Below are positions 27,288 to 35,097 of a stretch of DNA of 64,000 bases, one piece after another. The stretch's first letter is position 1. Every line of letters starts with the position of its first letter. A model generated the notes under the pieces. That model made no database searches. It was given only the letters and a program-made list of their open reading frames with translations, and was not told the DNA's origin. Position numbers and translations under genes: made by a program. The DNA comes from a gamma proteobacterium symbiont of Ctena orbiculata (lineage in GTDB: Bacteria; Pseudomonadota; Gammaproteobacteria; Chromatiales; Chromatiaceae): assembly GCA_003094555.1 (NCBI GenBank), contig NATW01000119.1, positions 83,755 to 147,754 on the forward strand, written 5' to 3'.

Positions 27288-27605
27288 CTACTCAACCTCC
27301 ACATCTATACCCTTACGGTGGGTTTCGTTGATCTGGCGCAACAATATGGCGAAGGGGATATCATCGCTATGCCGGTTCACCACTGACATGAAGGAGAGAT
27401 CCTCACGGCCGAAACCGTATTCGCCCTCCAGCATCTGCCGGTAGAGTGTCTTGATGCCCTCCTCCAGTGGTTCCAGGAATGATGGATATCGGCCCATCTC
27501 ATCCATCTGATAGTCATAGCAGTCTCGAAGATCGTCCACCTCGAATACGGCCTGCTTGACCCACTCCACATACTCTTCCGCACTGCGCGCACGTTGTAAG
27601 CTCAT
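27288..27605 (-). CDS. Uncharacterised acidic 105-residue protein
   Basis: Small, acidic, soluble protein with no signal or membrane segment. Features visible are DLRDCYDYQMDEMGRYPSFLEPLEEGIKTLYRQMLEGEYGFGREDLSFMSVV, a helical region rich in aromatic and acidic residues, then NRHSDDIPFAILLRQINETHRKGIDVEVE. I do not recognise the family. It lies between prmB (upstream, same strand) and hemN (downstream, same strand) with short gaps on each side, and the coding sequence is clean, so it is probably a real gene of that transcript. The ribosome-binding site is modest (GAGA 10 nt before ATG). Confidence 0.75.
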   Translation of the reverse strand: MSLQRARSAEEYVEWVKQAVFEVDDLRDCYDYQMDEMGRYPSFLEPLEEGIKTLYRQMLEGEYGFGREDLSFMSVVNRHSDDIPFAILLRQINETHRKGIDVEVE

Positions 27606-27649
27606 TTGCTGTCAATCTCTTTTCATTCTCTATGATCGTACACTCTCAC

Positions 27650-28528
27650 CTATTCTGCCAGATCAGCCGCCGATAGCAGAAACACACCCTCGCCGCCGCG
27701 CTCGAAATCGAGCCAGACAAACGGCATCTGCGGATAACGGTCCACCAGCAACCGGGCGCTATTGCCGACCTCCACAATCAAAATACCCCGGGGAGTGAGG
27801 TACCGCCTGGCCTGCTTCAGTATCCGTTGGACAATCTCCAGTCCATTTTCATTCGCCTGCAGTGCCAATACCGGCTCATGCCGGTACTCATGGGGTAACG
27901 CCTCCATCTCGGCCAGACCCACATAGGGAGGATTGGATACGATCAGGTCATACTGCTTGTCCGGTAATGTTTCGAACAGGTCCGACGTGTAGCTGGTGAC
28001 CCGCTCCTGCAGGCCATATTCAGCAATGTTCCGCTTTGCCACCTGGAGTACATCGGCAGAAATATCCACCAGATCGACCCTGCTTTCGGGAAGATAGGCG
28101 GCCGCAGCGATGCCGATACAGCCGCTGCCACAGCAGAGATCAAGGATCTGCGGCTTTGGGGAAGGCTCCAGCCAAGGTGCGAACCCGGTTTCAATCAGCT
28201 CTGCGATGGGTGAACGGGGTATCAATACCTGTTCGTTGACATGAAATCTCATACCTGCGAACCATGCCTCCCCCAACAGGTAAGGGAGTGGCATGCGTTC
28301 ATCGATCCGGCGCTGAATCAGATCCAGCACCCTTTGACGCTCAGGGGCGGTCAAGCGGCTGCCAAACCAGCTTGCAGGGAGATCAGGGGGGAGGTGAAGA
28401 GCCCCCAGCACCAGCGCCGCGGCCTCATCCAGGGCATTATCGGTGCCGTGACCGAAAAACAGACCCGCCTCACTGAAGCGACTGGCACCCCAGCGAATGA
28501 AGTCGGCAATGGATATAAGTGTCTGCAC
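27650..28528 (-). CDS. prmB: Ribosomal protein L3 N5-glutamine methyltransferase
   Basis: SAM-dependent methyltransferase that modifies a glutamine of ribosomal protein L3, 292 residues. The SAM-binding motif LDLCCGSGCIGIAAA is at about 129-143, and the catalytic NPPY motif is at 199-202. Late in the protein, ILIVEVGNS is typical of PrmB, whereas PrmC has a different tail. The N-terminal helical domain (FIRWGASRFSEAGLFFGHGTDNALDEAAALV) is also PrmB-like. Transcribed toward the small unknown gene and hemN. A strong hairpin at 28604-28637 separates it from the Rrf2 gene upstream. Confidence 0.94.
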   Translation of the reverse strand: MQTLISIADFIRWGASRFSEAGLFFGHGTDNALDEAAALVLGALHLPPDLPASWFGSRLTAPERQRVLDLIQRRIDERMPLPYLLGEAWFAGMRFHVNEQVLIPRSPIAELIETGFAPWLEPSPKPQILDLCCGSGCIGIAAAAYLPESRVDLVDISADVLQVAKRNIAEYGLQERVTSYTSDLFETLPDKQYDLIVSNPPYVGLAEMEALPHEYRHEPVLALQANENGLEIVQRILKQARRYLTPRGILIVEVGNSARLLVDRYPQMPFVWLDFERGGEGVFLLSAADLAE

Positions 28529-28603
28529 GGAAGTAGCTGGCTGAAAAACCGTGAATCATAACTTATTCAGCCGGTAAGTTATATGCTCCTGCCCCAATAG
28601 ACG

Positions 28604-28637
28604 ACGGGGTGGCGGGCCAATCAGGCCCCCACCCCGT
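28604..28637. terminator. Strong GC-rich hairpin between the Rrf2 gene and prmB
   Basis: The arm ACGGGGTGG-C-GGGCC pairs with GGCCC-CCACCCCGT around an AATCA loop, a 14-bp stem with one bulge. It lies 24 nt past the stop of the Rrf2-family gene on the minus strand. No T-run follows, so it may be a weak terminator, an mRNA-end stabiliser, or a diverged member of the palindrome family. Confidence 0.5.
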
Positions 28638-28660
28638 AATCTCCCAAGCCAATCTGCTTA

Positions 28661-29155
28661 TCAGGCTGCTTGTGAGCTGGAGTTGTTGGAATCCCCGACC
28701 ACACTCAGTGGCGGCTGCTCTTCCTCGCTCTCCTCACTCTCTTCACTCTTGTTCAGGTTTCTGCGCACCAGATCACCCAGAGAGATGTTTGCCAGGAAAT
28801 TGAAGATCTCACTGCTGAGATCATCCCACAGGGTGTGGGTCAGGCAACGGGCGCCGCCGCTGCAGTTTTGCCTGCCGCCACAGCGGGTGAACTCCACCCA
28901 CTCATCCACTGCACAGATAATGTTGGCAATGGATATCTCATCAGCGGTTTTACCCAGATAGTATCCGCCACCAGGTCCCCGGACGCCTCGTACCAGATCC
29001 TTGTTTCTCAGGGCGGCAAACAGCTGTTCCAGATAGGAGAGAGAGATACCCTGGTTTTCGGAAATCTCAGCCAGCGTAACCGGACCATTTTTACCGTTCA
29101 GTGCAAGATCAAGCATAGCGGTGACCGCATAACGACCTTTAGTTGACAATCTCAT
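28661..29155 (-). CDS. IscR-like Rrf2-family Fe-S transcription regulator
   Basis: Rrf2-family winged-helix regulator, 164 residues. It opens [19 protein letters not shown] and contains the recognition region [23 protein letters not shown]. Cysteines 92, 98 and 104 with H107 sit at the same positions as the [2Fe-2S] ligands of E. coli IscR. The C-terminal 30 residues form an acidic, serine-rich tail ([12 protein letters not shown]). No iscS, iscU or iscA gene follows; prmB is next. The upstream region holds a good candidate IscR type 1 site overlapping the -35, which suggests autoregulation by Fe-S status. IscR itself or a paralogue such as RsrR/NsrR-like: the cysteine spacing favours IscR. 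Confidence 0.9.
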   Translation of the reverse strand: MRLSTKGRYAVTAMLDLALNGKNGPVTLAEISENQGISLSYLEQLFAALRNKDLVRGVRGPGGGYYLGKTADEISIANIICAVDEWVEFTRCGGRQNCSGGARCLTHTLWDDLSSEIFNFLANISLGDLVRRNLNKSEESEESEEEQPPLSVVGDSNNSSSQAA

Positions 29156-29207
29156 TGGTTTTCTCCAGTGGTATAAATTGCATTACCCAGTAAATCACTT
29201 GGTAATT

Positions 29208-29240
29208 AGACTAGAGTAACTAAGTAAATTAGTCAACTTT
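29208..29240 (-). promoter_or_regulatory. Promoter with IscR type 1-like operator before the Rrf2 gene
   Basis: On the minus strand TTGACT (29231-29236) and TAGTCT (29208-29213) are 17 nt apart and form a plausible promoter. The 25 nt at 29216-29240 match the type 1 IscR consensus, as I recall it from E. coli, at about 20 of 25 positions, including GTTGACTAATTTA. Operator overlapping the -35 is the usual arrangement for IscR autorepression. Confidence 0.6.
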
Positions 29241-29307
29241 TATCATGAAAAAATTTCGTAAAGTTTAAGGTATTTATTATTATTACTTAATTTTCAATGT
29301 GTTATAA

Positions 29308-30453
29308 TTAAATAGACAGGGAATTTTCCCTAAAAGGCGAGCTTGAAAGCAGGTTTTGCTGATAATTTTTGATCGCAGGCGTCTCTCTGGAGAGAAACTC
29401 CTGTATGGCTAAACTGAATTGCGGATCACCGATCCAGTGGTAAGAACGGGTCCGGGCAGGTAGAAATCCACGCCAGATCTTGTGCTCCCCCTGCGCACCT
29501 GGCTCGAAACGCTGCAGTTTGTGTTTGATCGCATACTCAATCCCTTGATAGTAGCAGGTCTCAAAGTGGAGACTGTCGTGATGCCGGGAAGCACCCCAGT
29601 GACGGCCATAGAGTACCGACTGACTGCGGTATAGCAGTGCCCCGGCAATACAGGCCTCATCCTCATAGGCAAGGACCAGGACTACCTGCTCTCCCATGGT
29701 GCGGCCCACTTCACGGAAAAAACCCGCATTCAATGTGGCCAGGCTGTAGCGCTCCTCGAAGGTCTTGGTATAGAAGTCGGTAAACAGCTGCCACTCATCA
29801 TCGCTGACCTCATTACCATGCAGCACCCGAAACCGGATACCGGTATCCGCCACCTTGCGACGCTCCTGCCTGATGTTTTTTCTCCGCTTGGCCGTCAATT
29901 GGGCAAGAAAGTGGTCAAAACTCTCATACCCCTGGTTGCGCCAGTGAAACTGCACGCCCAGGCGCTCCAGCATGCCCATGGATTTCAACACCGCCCCCTC
30001 TTCTTCGGTGGTAAAGAGCCAGTGCATTGATGACAGGCCTGACTCCTTCGCCATCTCCCTGGTGGCGGATATCATCAGCTTACGTATCCCTATGACATCC
30101 GCATTCGGATCGACCAGCAGGCGTTCACCATAAGCGGGGGTATAGGGAATCGCACTCACCAGTTTGGGATAGTAGCGCCGGCCGCTTCGCTGATAGGCAT
30201 CCGCCCATGCATGGTCGAAGACAAACTCCCCATAGGAGTTGCTCTTGATGTAAAGGGGTGACAGTCCGACCATCCGTGCATCTTGCCGAATCACCAAATG
30301 GCAGGGTGTCCAGCCGAACTTGCTACCCACACAATCGTGATGCTCCAGCGCGGCATGAAAGGCGTATTTCAGAAAGGGATTGGCGTCGACTACCAACGCA
30401 TCCCATTCGCGCTGCTCCAACTCATCGATGCTGTGGTGGAATGCTACCTGCAT
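29308..30453 (-). CDS. FemAB/GNAT-like acyltransferase (peptidogalycan biosynthesis family)
   Basis: A 381-residue cytoplasmic protein of the PF04339-type FemAB-like group. Visible landmarks are ANPFLKYAFHAALEHHDCVG near the start, GLSPLYIKSNSYGEFVFDHAWADAYQR, YYPKLVSAIPYTPAYGERLL, RKNIRQERRKVADTGIRF, and GRHWGASRHHDSLHFETCYYQGIEYAI near the end. The fold resembles two GNAT units. The substrate is unknown; related proteins are annotated as GNAT N-acetyltransferases. GAGG lies 7 nt before ATG. It stands alone between the Rrf2 gene and a repeat-bearing gap, on the same strand as its downstream neighbour. Confidence 0.9.
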   Translation of the reverse strand: MQVAFHHSIDELEQREWDALVVDANPFLKYAFHAALEHHDCVGSKFGWTPCHLVIRQDARMVGLSPLYIKSNSYGEFVFDHAWADAYQRSGRRYYPKLVSAIPYTPAYGERLLVDPNADVIGIRKLMISATREMAKESGLSSMHWLFTTEEEGAVLKSMGMLERLGVQFHWRNQGYESFDHFLAQLTAKRRKNIRQERRKVADTGIRFRVLHGNEVSDDEWQLFTDFYTKTFEERYSLATLNAGFFREVGRTMGEQVVLVLAYEDEACIAGALLYRSQSVLYGRHWGASRHHDSLHFETCYYQGIEYAIKHKLQRFEPGAQGEHKIWRGFLPARTRSYHWIGDPQFSLAIQEFLSRETPAIKNYQQNLLSSSPFRENSLSI

Positions 30454-30790
30454 GAGCCCGCCTCTAACCCCTCTGATAAATAAATCGATAGCTGATGATT
30501 AGTCATAGTCAGCTATCAATTGCATAGCCTCTATTTGTGTATGGTTTGAGTGGCTCCGGGATCTCTCCACTCTATTATTAATAGTATCACCAGTAATAAT
30601 CTTGATCGGTGGGGCATGGCCCCACCCTACCCATTGGTATAGGATATTGGCGGGACAGGATGCAGGGTGTGGCCATGCCCCACCGTAACGGCCACATGAT
30701 CTTAACTGAAATCCACGCCAGTGGTTCCATAGTTTAAACAGGGATACACCGGCATCCTGTTTAACCATCCAATGAGACAATGGTGAATCT
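30454..30790. other. 337-nt divergent gap with palindromic repeats
   Basis: Between the divergent FemAB-like and SRAP genes. It contains two copies of the dispersed palindrome: GGTGGGGC-ATG-GCCCCACC (30608-30626) and GGTGTGGC-CAT-GCCCCACC (30666-30684), facing each other with CCTAC/GCAGGG flanks. A 93-codon open frame on the minus strand is produced by these repeats and is not credible. Confidence 0.75.
30608..30684. repeat. Paired GC-rich palindromes, third locus
   Basis: Two palindromes in inverted arrangement separated by about 39 nt. Core GGTGGGGC...GCCCCACC is the same as at 2997-3014 and 25811-25827, with a different central dinucleotide or trinucleotide. The second copy carries one mismatch in its left arm. 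Confidence 0.8.
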
Positions 30791-31453
30791 ATGTGCGGCA
30801 GGTTCTATCTCGATGTAACGGCAGAAGACATGCTTGAAGCGTTTGGCTTAGCATCCGCACCGCAGCTCAGCCCTCACTACAATATCGCCCCCTCGCAGCA
30901 GATTGCAGCCATCAAATCAGCCGGTGCAAACAGGGAATTGATCAGGCTGCATTGGGGATTGATTCCCTCCTGGGCAAAAGACAAGAAGTTCGCATATCGC
31001 ACCATCAATGCCAGAGCGGAGACCGTCGAGAGCAAACCTTCATTCCGGTCAGCTTTCAAACATCGCAGATGCCTGATTCCCGCGAGTGGATTCTTCGAGT
31101 GGAAAGGGACCAGCCAGGGGAAACAACCCTACTGCATCACATCCGACGATGGCAAACCCTTCGCCTTTGCCGGGCTGTATGAACACTGGCAAGGACCCCA
31201 GGGTGAAAAGATCGATTCCTGTACCATCATCGTCACCGAGGCCAGGGGTGAGATCACAACCATCCACGACAGAATGCCGGTGATACTCTCCCCGGACAAT
31301 TATGACGCCTGGCTCGATAAGGGGACCCAAGATCCGGCAATCCTGAAGCCCCTGTTGTCAGCCAATGAGATGAATAACATACATCTTTATCCAGTCAGCC
31401 GCAGGGTGAACAGTCCTAAAAACAACTCGCCGGAGAATATTGAATCCATCTGA
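30791..31453 (+). CDS. SRAP-domain abasic-site protein (YedK/HMCES family)
   Basis: Protein that shields abasic sites in single-stranded DNA by forming a covalent link through its N-terminal cysteine, 220 residues. It begins MCGRFYL, so removal of Met exposes the catalytic Cys2. Conserved parts are PHYNIAPSQQIAAI, HWGLIPSWAKDKKFAYRTINARAETV, SFRSAFKHRRCLIPASGFFEWKG, FAFAGLYEHW, and TTIHDRMPVIL, which supplies the active-site histidine. Length is normal. It is close to the uvrC/udg repair cluster but on the other strand. Confidence 0.96.
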   Translation: MCGRFYLDVTAEDMLEAFGLASAPQLSPHYNIAPSQQIAAIKSAGANRELIRLHWGLIPSWAKDKKFAYRTINARAETVESKPSFRSAFKHRRCLIPASGFFEWKGTSQGKQPYCITSDDGKPFAFAGLYEHWQGPQGEKIDSCTIIVTEARGEITTIHDRMPVILSPDNYDAWLDKGTQDPAILKPLLSANEMNNIHLYPVSRRVNSPKNNSPENIESI

Positions 31454-31502
31454 TGGAGTAAGTGATGTTCAGCTGGGTTTAGTTGAAAAGGTCAGGTGTG
31501 GA

Positions 31503-31589
31503 TGGTGCCCGGGGCCGGAATCGAACCGGCACGACCCTAAGGTCGAGAGATTTTAAGTCTCTTGCGTCTACCAATTTCGCCACCCGGGC
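31503..31589 (-). tRNA. leuZ: tRNA-Leu (anticodon UAA)
   Basis: Minus-strand tRNA with 7-bp acceptor stem GCCCGGG/CCCGGGC, a long variable arm, anticodon TAA in GACTTAAAATC, T-loop GGTTCGATTCC, discriminator A and an encoded CCA. It is 87 nt long, a class II tRNA. Third in the Gly-Cys-Leu set, in the same order as E. coli glyW-cysT-leuZ. Confidence 0.97.
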
Positions 31590-31627
31590 GGAGTGGTTCT
31601 GTTTTGATAGCTGTTACGGCAAGGAGA

Positions 31628-31701
31628 TGGAGGCTGAGCCCGGAATCGAACCGAGGTCCACGGCTTTGCAGGCCGCTGCATAACCACTCTGCCACTCAGC
31701 C
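31628..31701 (-). tRNA. cysT: tRNA-Cys (anticodon GCA)
   Basis: Minus-strand, 74 nt. Acceptor GGCTGAG/CTCAGCC, anticodon GCA in CCTGCAAAG, T-arm GGTTCGATTCC, discriminator T as expected for Cys, and an encoded CCA. Middle member of the Gly-Cys-Leu group. Confidence 0.97.
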
Positions 31702-31783
31702 CAAATTGTTAATTCTATCACCGATCGTTGATGAATCGAATTTTATTAAAGCGAACCCTGATTCAATCAAAGCATGCTTACAC

Positions 31784-31816
31784 AAAAAAGGCCCCGGTGG
31801 TGTCGAGGCCTTTTTA
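31784..31816. terminator. Bidirectional terminator-like hairpin between tRNA-Gly and tRNA-Cys
   Basis: AAAAAGGCC (31785-31793) pairs with GGCCTTTTT (31807-31815) around a 13-nt loop. On both strands a T-run follows the GC stem. On the minus strand it would stop transcription after tRNA-Gly or serve as a processing site, leaving tRNA-Cys-Leu to a separate promoter or to readthrough. Confidence 0.6.
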
Positions 31817-31821
31817 GCGTT

Positions 31822-31897
<76 letters not shown>

Positions 31898-31991
31898 TTA
31901 ATTCAGGAAGGGCGTATTGTAGCTACAGATCCTCGTCTGTCAACCTTTTCCTACCCCTGCAGAGTGGCAGCCAGGCCCTTTTGGGCGGGAT

Positions 31992-32429
31992 TTATGGGTT
32001 TGTCCGGTAGGGTAGCGTGATGACGATCTCAGCCTCTTTCTCGGTCCTTTGCATGCCGCTCACATCCGCATCCCATGGGAGTCTGAATCGACGCCGCATT
32101 GAGGAGGAGGAAGAGACGAAGCTATGACCGCGCTCGCTGCGATTCTCCACCCGATGGGCCTCTTTGTTCTGCACCAGGAGGGAGCGACCCTCCACACTCA
32201 CCTGAATGGCATCGGGTGAATAACCTTGCAGGAAGATGCGCAGATGGTAACCCGAATCATCCTGATCCTGGCTGAATCTGACCCGTCGTTGTACATGGAA
32301 AGAGGATGGTGCTTCAGCGGCCCGGCTGGATGGCATACCTGGATGATAGTAGCCGGGAGGTTGGGCATAGAGCTGGGTAGCGGCCAGAGCCAGGCAGAAC
32401 ACGCTGATTGAATAAAGCAAGCCTTTCAT
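31992..32429 (-). CDS. Secreted Hsp20/alpha-crystallin-like protein
   Basis: A 145-residue protein with a signal peptide (MKGLLYSISVFCLALAATQLYA, cleavage before QPPG). The rest resembles an alpha-crystallin domain: FQ-type start RRVRFSQDQDDSGYHLRIFLQGYSPDAIQVSVEGRSLLVQ, then MRRRFRLPWDADVSGMQ, and the final strand EAEIVITLPYRTNP. ATG 32429 has GAGGAGGT 7 nt upstream, so the longer frame from 32444 is rejected. Small heat-shock proteins are normally cytoplasmic; an exported one would act in the periplasm. It sits between pgsA and the tRNA set, a place that is empty in E. coli. The Hsp20 relation is by pattern only. Confidence 0.75.
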   Translation of the reverse strand: MKGLLYSISVFCLALAATQLYAQPPGYYHPGMPSSRAAEAPSSFHVQRRVRFSQDQDDSGYHLRIFLQGYSPDAIQVSVEGRSLLVQNKEAHRVENRSERGHSFVSSSSSMRRRFRLPWDADVSGMQRTEKEAEIVITLPYRTNP

Positions 32430-32564
32430 TGTTAACCTCCTCAAAACTCCTGTTTCATATTGTTAAGCTTAGCAGTTCACCGGGTTGGGAACCTGTCCTT
32501 AGTCGTTGCCTGGGAAATGCACAACCCGGGGCATTTTCAGCCTCTTTGGGCCCTGGGGGGATGT

Positions 32565-33158
32565 CTATTTCCGCTCCAACGAGCCACCGAGCTGGCGCTC
32601 ACCCAGCAGGCTGGGCAGGGCACCCCGAATATAGATCACCATCGACCAAAGGGTGAGTATGGCCGCTATATAGAGCAGTACGAAGCCGACTGTATAGACG
32701 GGTATGTTCCACAAGGGCTCTTTGTAGATGAGCAGCAGGATGGCAATCATCTGCACCGCGGTCTTGAATTTCCCGATCAACGACACCGCAACCATTGCCC
32801 TGGCACCGAGCTCGGCCATCCATTCACGCAAGGCTGAAATGGTGATCTCCCGGCCGATAATCACTGCTGCCGGAATGGCGAATGCCGGGGTTGGTTCCGA
32901 CTGCACAAGCAGTAACAGGGAGACAGCCACCATCAGCTTGTCCGCCACTGGATCGAGAAAGGCGCCAAACGGAGATACCTGGCCCCAACGCCTGGCCAGA
33001 TAGCCATCGAACCAGTCTGTAACCGCCGCGATGGAGAATACCAGGGCACAACTGAGCCGGGCCCACTCCACAGGGAGATAGAAAAGCAGCACGAATACCG
33101 GGATCAAGACGATTCGCAACAGAGTGAGAATGTTAGGAATATTCCACATTTTGATCAC
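32565..33158 (-). CDS. pgsA: CDP-diacylglycerol--glycerol-3-phosphate 3-phosphatidyltransferase
   Basis: Inner-membrane enzyme of phosphatidylglycerol synthesis, 197 residues. The CDP-alcohol transferase motif D-G-x2-A-R-x8-G-x3-D-x3-D is intact in WFDGYLARRWGQVSP / FGAFLDPVADK. About five hydrophobic segments. The GTG at 33158 overlaps the uvrC stop; an ATG three codons later (33149, MWNIPNILTLLR) matches the usual family start and is equally possible. It is part of the conserved uvrY-uvrC-pgsA-tRNA order. Confidence 0.96.
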   Translation of the reverse strand: MIKMWNIPNILTLLRIVLIPVFVLLFYLPVEWARLSCALVFSIAAVTDWFDGYLARRWGQVSPFGAFLDPVADKLMVAVSLLLLVQSEPTPAFAIPAAVIIGREITISALREWMAELGARAMVAVSLIGKFKTAVQMIAILLLIYKEPLWNIPVYTVGFVLLYIAAILTLWSMVIYIRGALPSLLGERQLGGSLERK

Positions 33159-34978
33159 TAGCCCTTATCATGAAATGCGTGATAGATCTGCTCCGCCAAG
33201 GCTGTACTGACACCTTCGACACTGGCAATATCCTCTATACCTGCCCTCGACAGCTCCTGCAGACCACCAAACTGTTTCATCAACCTCTGTCTACGCTTGG
33301 GACCAATACCGGGTATCTGTTCCAGAACTGAGCGATTTCGGGTCTTGGAACGCCGCTGCCGATGTGCCGTAATGGCAAATCGATGGGCTTCATCCCGAAT
33401 CTGTTGGATTAAATGCAGTGCCGGTGAATCAGCAGGCAGTATAATGGGTGCCTTGCGCCCCAACAAGAACAGCTGTTCCATACCCGCCTTTCGTTCCACA
33501 CCTTTAGCCACCCCTAACAGGGTCAACCCAGAGATACCGAGATCCTGCAATCGATCATGTACAGCGCCGATCTGGCCCTTGCCCCCATCGATGAGCAGTA
33601 TATCAGGCAGTGCCACCTCCCCTTTCTTGACCCTTCGATAGCGACGTTCCAGGGCCTGAGCCATGGCAGCGTAATCATCCCCCGGGGTGATACCTTCGAT
33701 ATTGAAACGCCGGTAGTCGGACTTTAACGGCCCCTGCTCATTGAAGACCACACAGGATGCCACCGTCGACTCACCCCGGGTGTGGCTGATGTCAAAGCAC
33801 TCCATCCGCTCCGGGATTGCCGGCAATTGCAAGGCCTGCTGCAAGGCCTGCAGGCGCTCCTCCATACCTGCCTGGGCACTGAGTCTGGCCTGCAGGGCCA
33901 TTTCCGCATTCCCCTGGGCCATTTTCAACCAACGGGCACGCTCCCCACGTACCCTGCTGCTGATACGCACCCGATGATCGGCCTGTCTGCTGAGCACCTC
34001 CTGCAGCAGTCCCTGCTCAGCCAACTGCTGATTGATGATGATCTCATTGGGAACCGGTTTTTCCAGATAGTATTGGGAGACAAAGGCCTGCAGGATGGTC
34101 TCTTCGGTCGCATCCCGGGGTGCGGATGGATAGAACGACTTATTCCCGAGATTGCGACCAGCGCGGATATAAAACACCTGGATACAGACACTCCCTCCCT
34201 GCTTGGCCAGGGCAACGATATCCAGGTCCCCCCCCTCGCCACTCACATATTGCCGCTCATGGATTCGCCTTAAATGTTTGATTTGATCCCGATAGATAGC
34301 CGCCTGTTCAAAATCCAGTTGCCGGGAGGCACACTCCATGAGCGTCACCAGTTCGTCGATCACCTGGCTTGTTTTGCCTTCCAGAAAGAGCACCGCATGC
34401 TGCACATCCTCCGCGTAGACCTCAGCAGATGTCAGTCCGACACAGGGCCCGCTACAGCGCTTAATCTGATATTGCAGACAGGCCCTGGAGCGATTGCGAA
34501 AAAAACTCTCCTCGCATTGACGCACGGGAAAAATCTTTTGCAACACCTGCAGGGTCTCCCGGGTCGATGCAGCACTGGGATAGGGACCGAAATAGCGACC
34601 CTTGCCCCGGCGTGCACCGCGCCGGAAGGAAAGCGCGGGGTAGGTATGATCTGTGGAAAGATAGATATAGGGGTAACTCTTGTCATCCCGTAACAGCACA
34701 TTGTATTTAGGCTTGAGAGACTTGATGAGGTGATTTTCCAGCAGCAGCGCTTCGGCTTCAGTATGGGTGACGATGATCTCGATATTGGCAATCTGCCCCA
34801 CCATGCTCTGAATGCGTCGATTGAGGCTGCGGGTAAAATAGCTGGAGACCCGTTTTTTCAGATTCCTGGCCTTGCCCACATAGAGCACCTTGCCCTCCAC
34901 ATTGAGCATGCGATAGACACCTGGCCTGGTGGTCAGGGTCTTGAGAAAGCCAGCGTGATCAAATTCCCTCTGCTGCAT
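33158..34978 (-). CDS. uvrC: Excinuclease ABC subunit UvrC
   Basis: Dual endonuclease of nucleotide excision repair, 606 residues. The GIY-YIG domain at the N-terminus (PGVYRMLNVEGKVLYVGKA) makes the 3' cut. A Cys-rich region (CLQYQIKRCSGPC) follows, then a UVR motif (VIDELVTLMECASRQLDFEQAAIYRDQI). The RNase H-like domain makes the 5' cut (MECFDISHTRGESTVASCVVF, DILLIDGGKGQI), and the C-terminal helix-hairpin-helix pair reads LEQIPGIGPKRRQRLMKQFGG. All key parts are present. The stop overlaps the pgsA start. Confidence 0.97.
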   Translation of the reverse strand: MQQREFDHAGFLKTLTTRPGVYRMLNVEGKVLYVGKARNLKKRVSSYFTRSLNRRIQSMVGQIANIEIIVTHTEAEALLLENHLIKSLKPKYNVLLRDDKSYPYIYLSTDHTYPALSFRRGARRGKGRYFGPYPSAASTRETLQVLQKIFPVRQCEESFFRNRSRACLQYQIKRCSGPCVGLTSAEVYAEDVQHAVLFLEGKTSQVIDELVTLMECASRQLDFEQAAIYRDQIKHLRRIHERQYVSGEGGDLDIVALAKQGGSVCIQVFYIRAGRNLGNKSFYPSAPRDATEETILQAFVSQYYLEKPVPNEIIINQQLAEQGLLQEVLSRQADHRVRISSRVRGERARWLKMAQGNAEMALQARLSAQAGMEERLQALQQALQLPAIPERMECFDISHTRGESTVASCVVFNEQGPLKSDYRRFNIEGITPGDDYAAMAQALERRYRRVKKGEVALPDILLIDGGKGQIGAVHDRLQDLGISGLTLLGVAKGVERKAGMEQLFLLGRKAPIILPADSPALHLIQQIRDEAHRFAITAHRQRRSKTRNRSVLEQIPGIGPKRRQRLMKQFGGLQELSRAGIEDIASVEGVSTALAEQIYHAFHDKG

Positions 34979-35097
34979 GATTCAGTAATAAGCGATAGCG
35001 GTAATCCAGTAATGATATTAACAAGCTTTATCCTGATGACGACAGGCAGCCGGAAATCAATGGGGTCAGAAATAGGGGGGTTATTTCGCAGAATCGA

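Noticed and set aside
30499..30780. 93-codon open frame on the minus strand
   Set aside because: It is built over the palindromic repeats in a gap and has no ribosome-binding site or family match.
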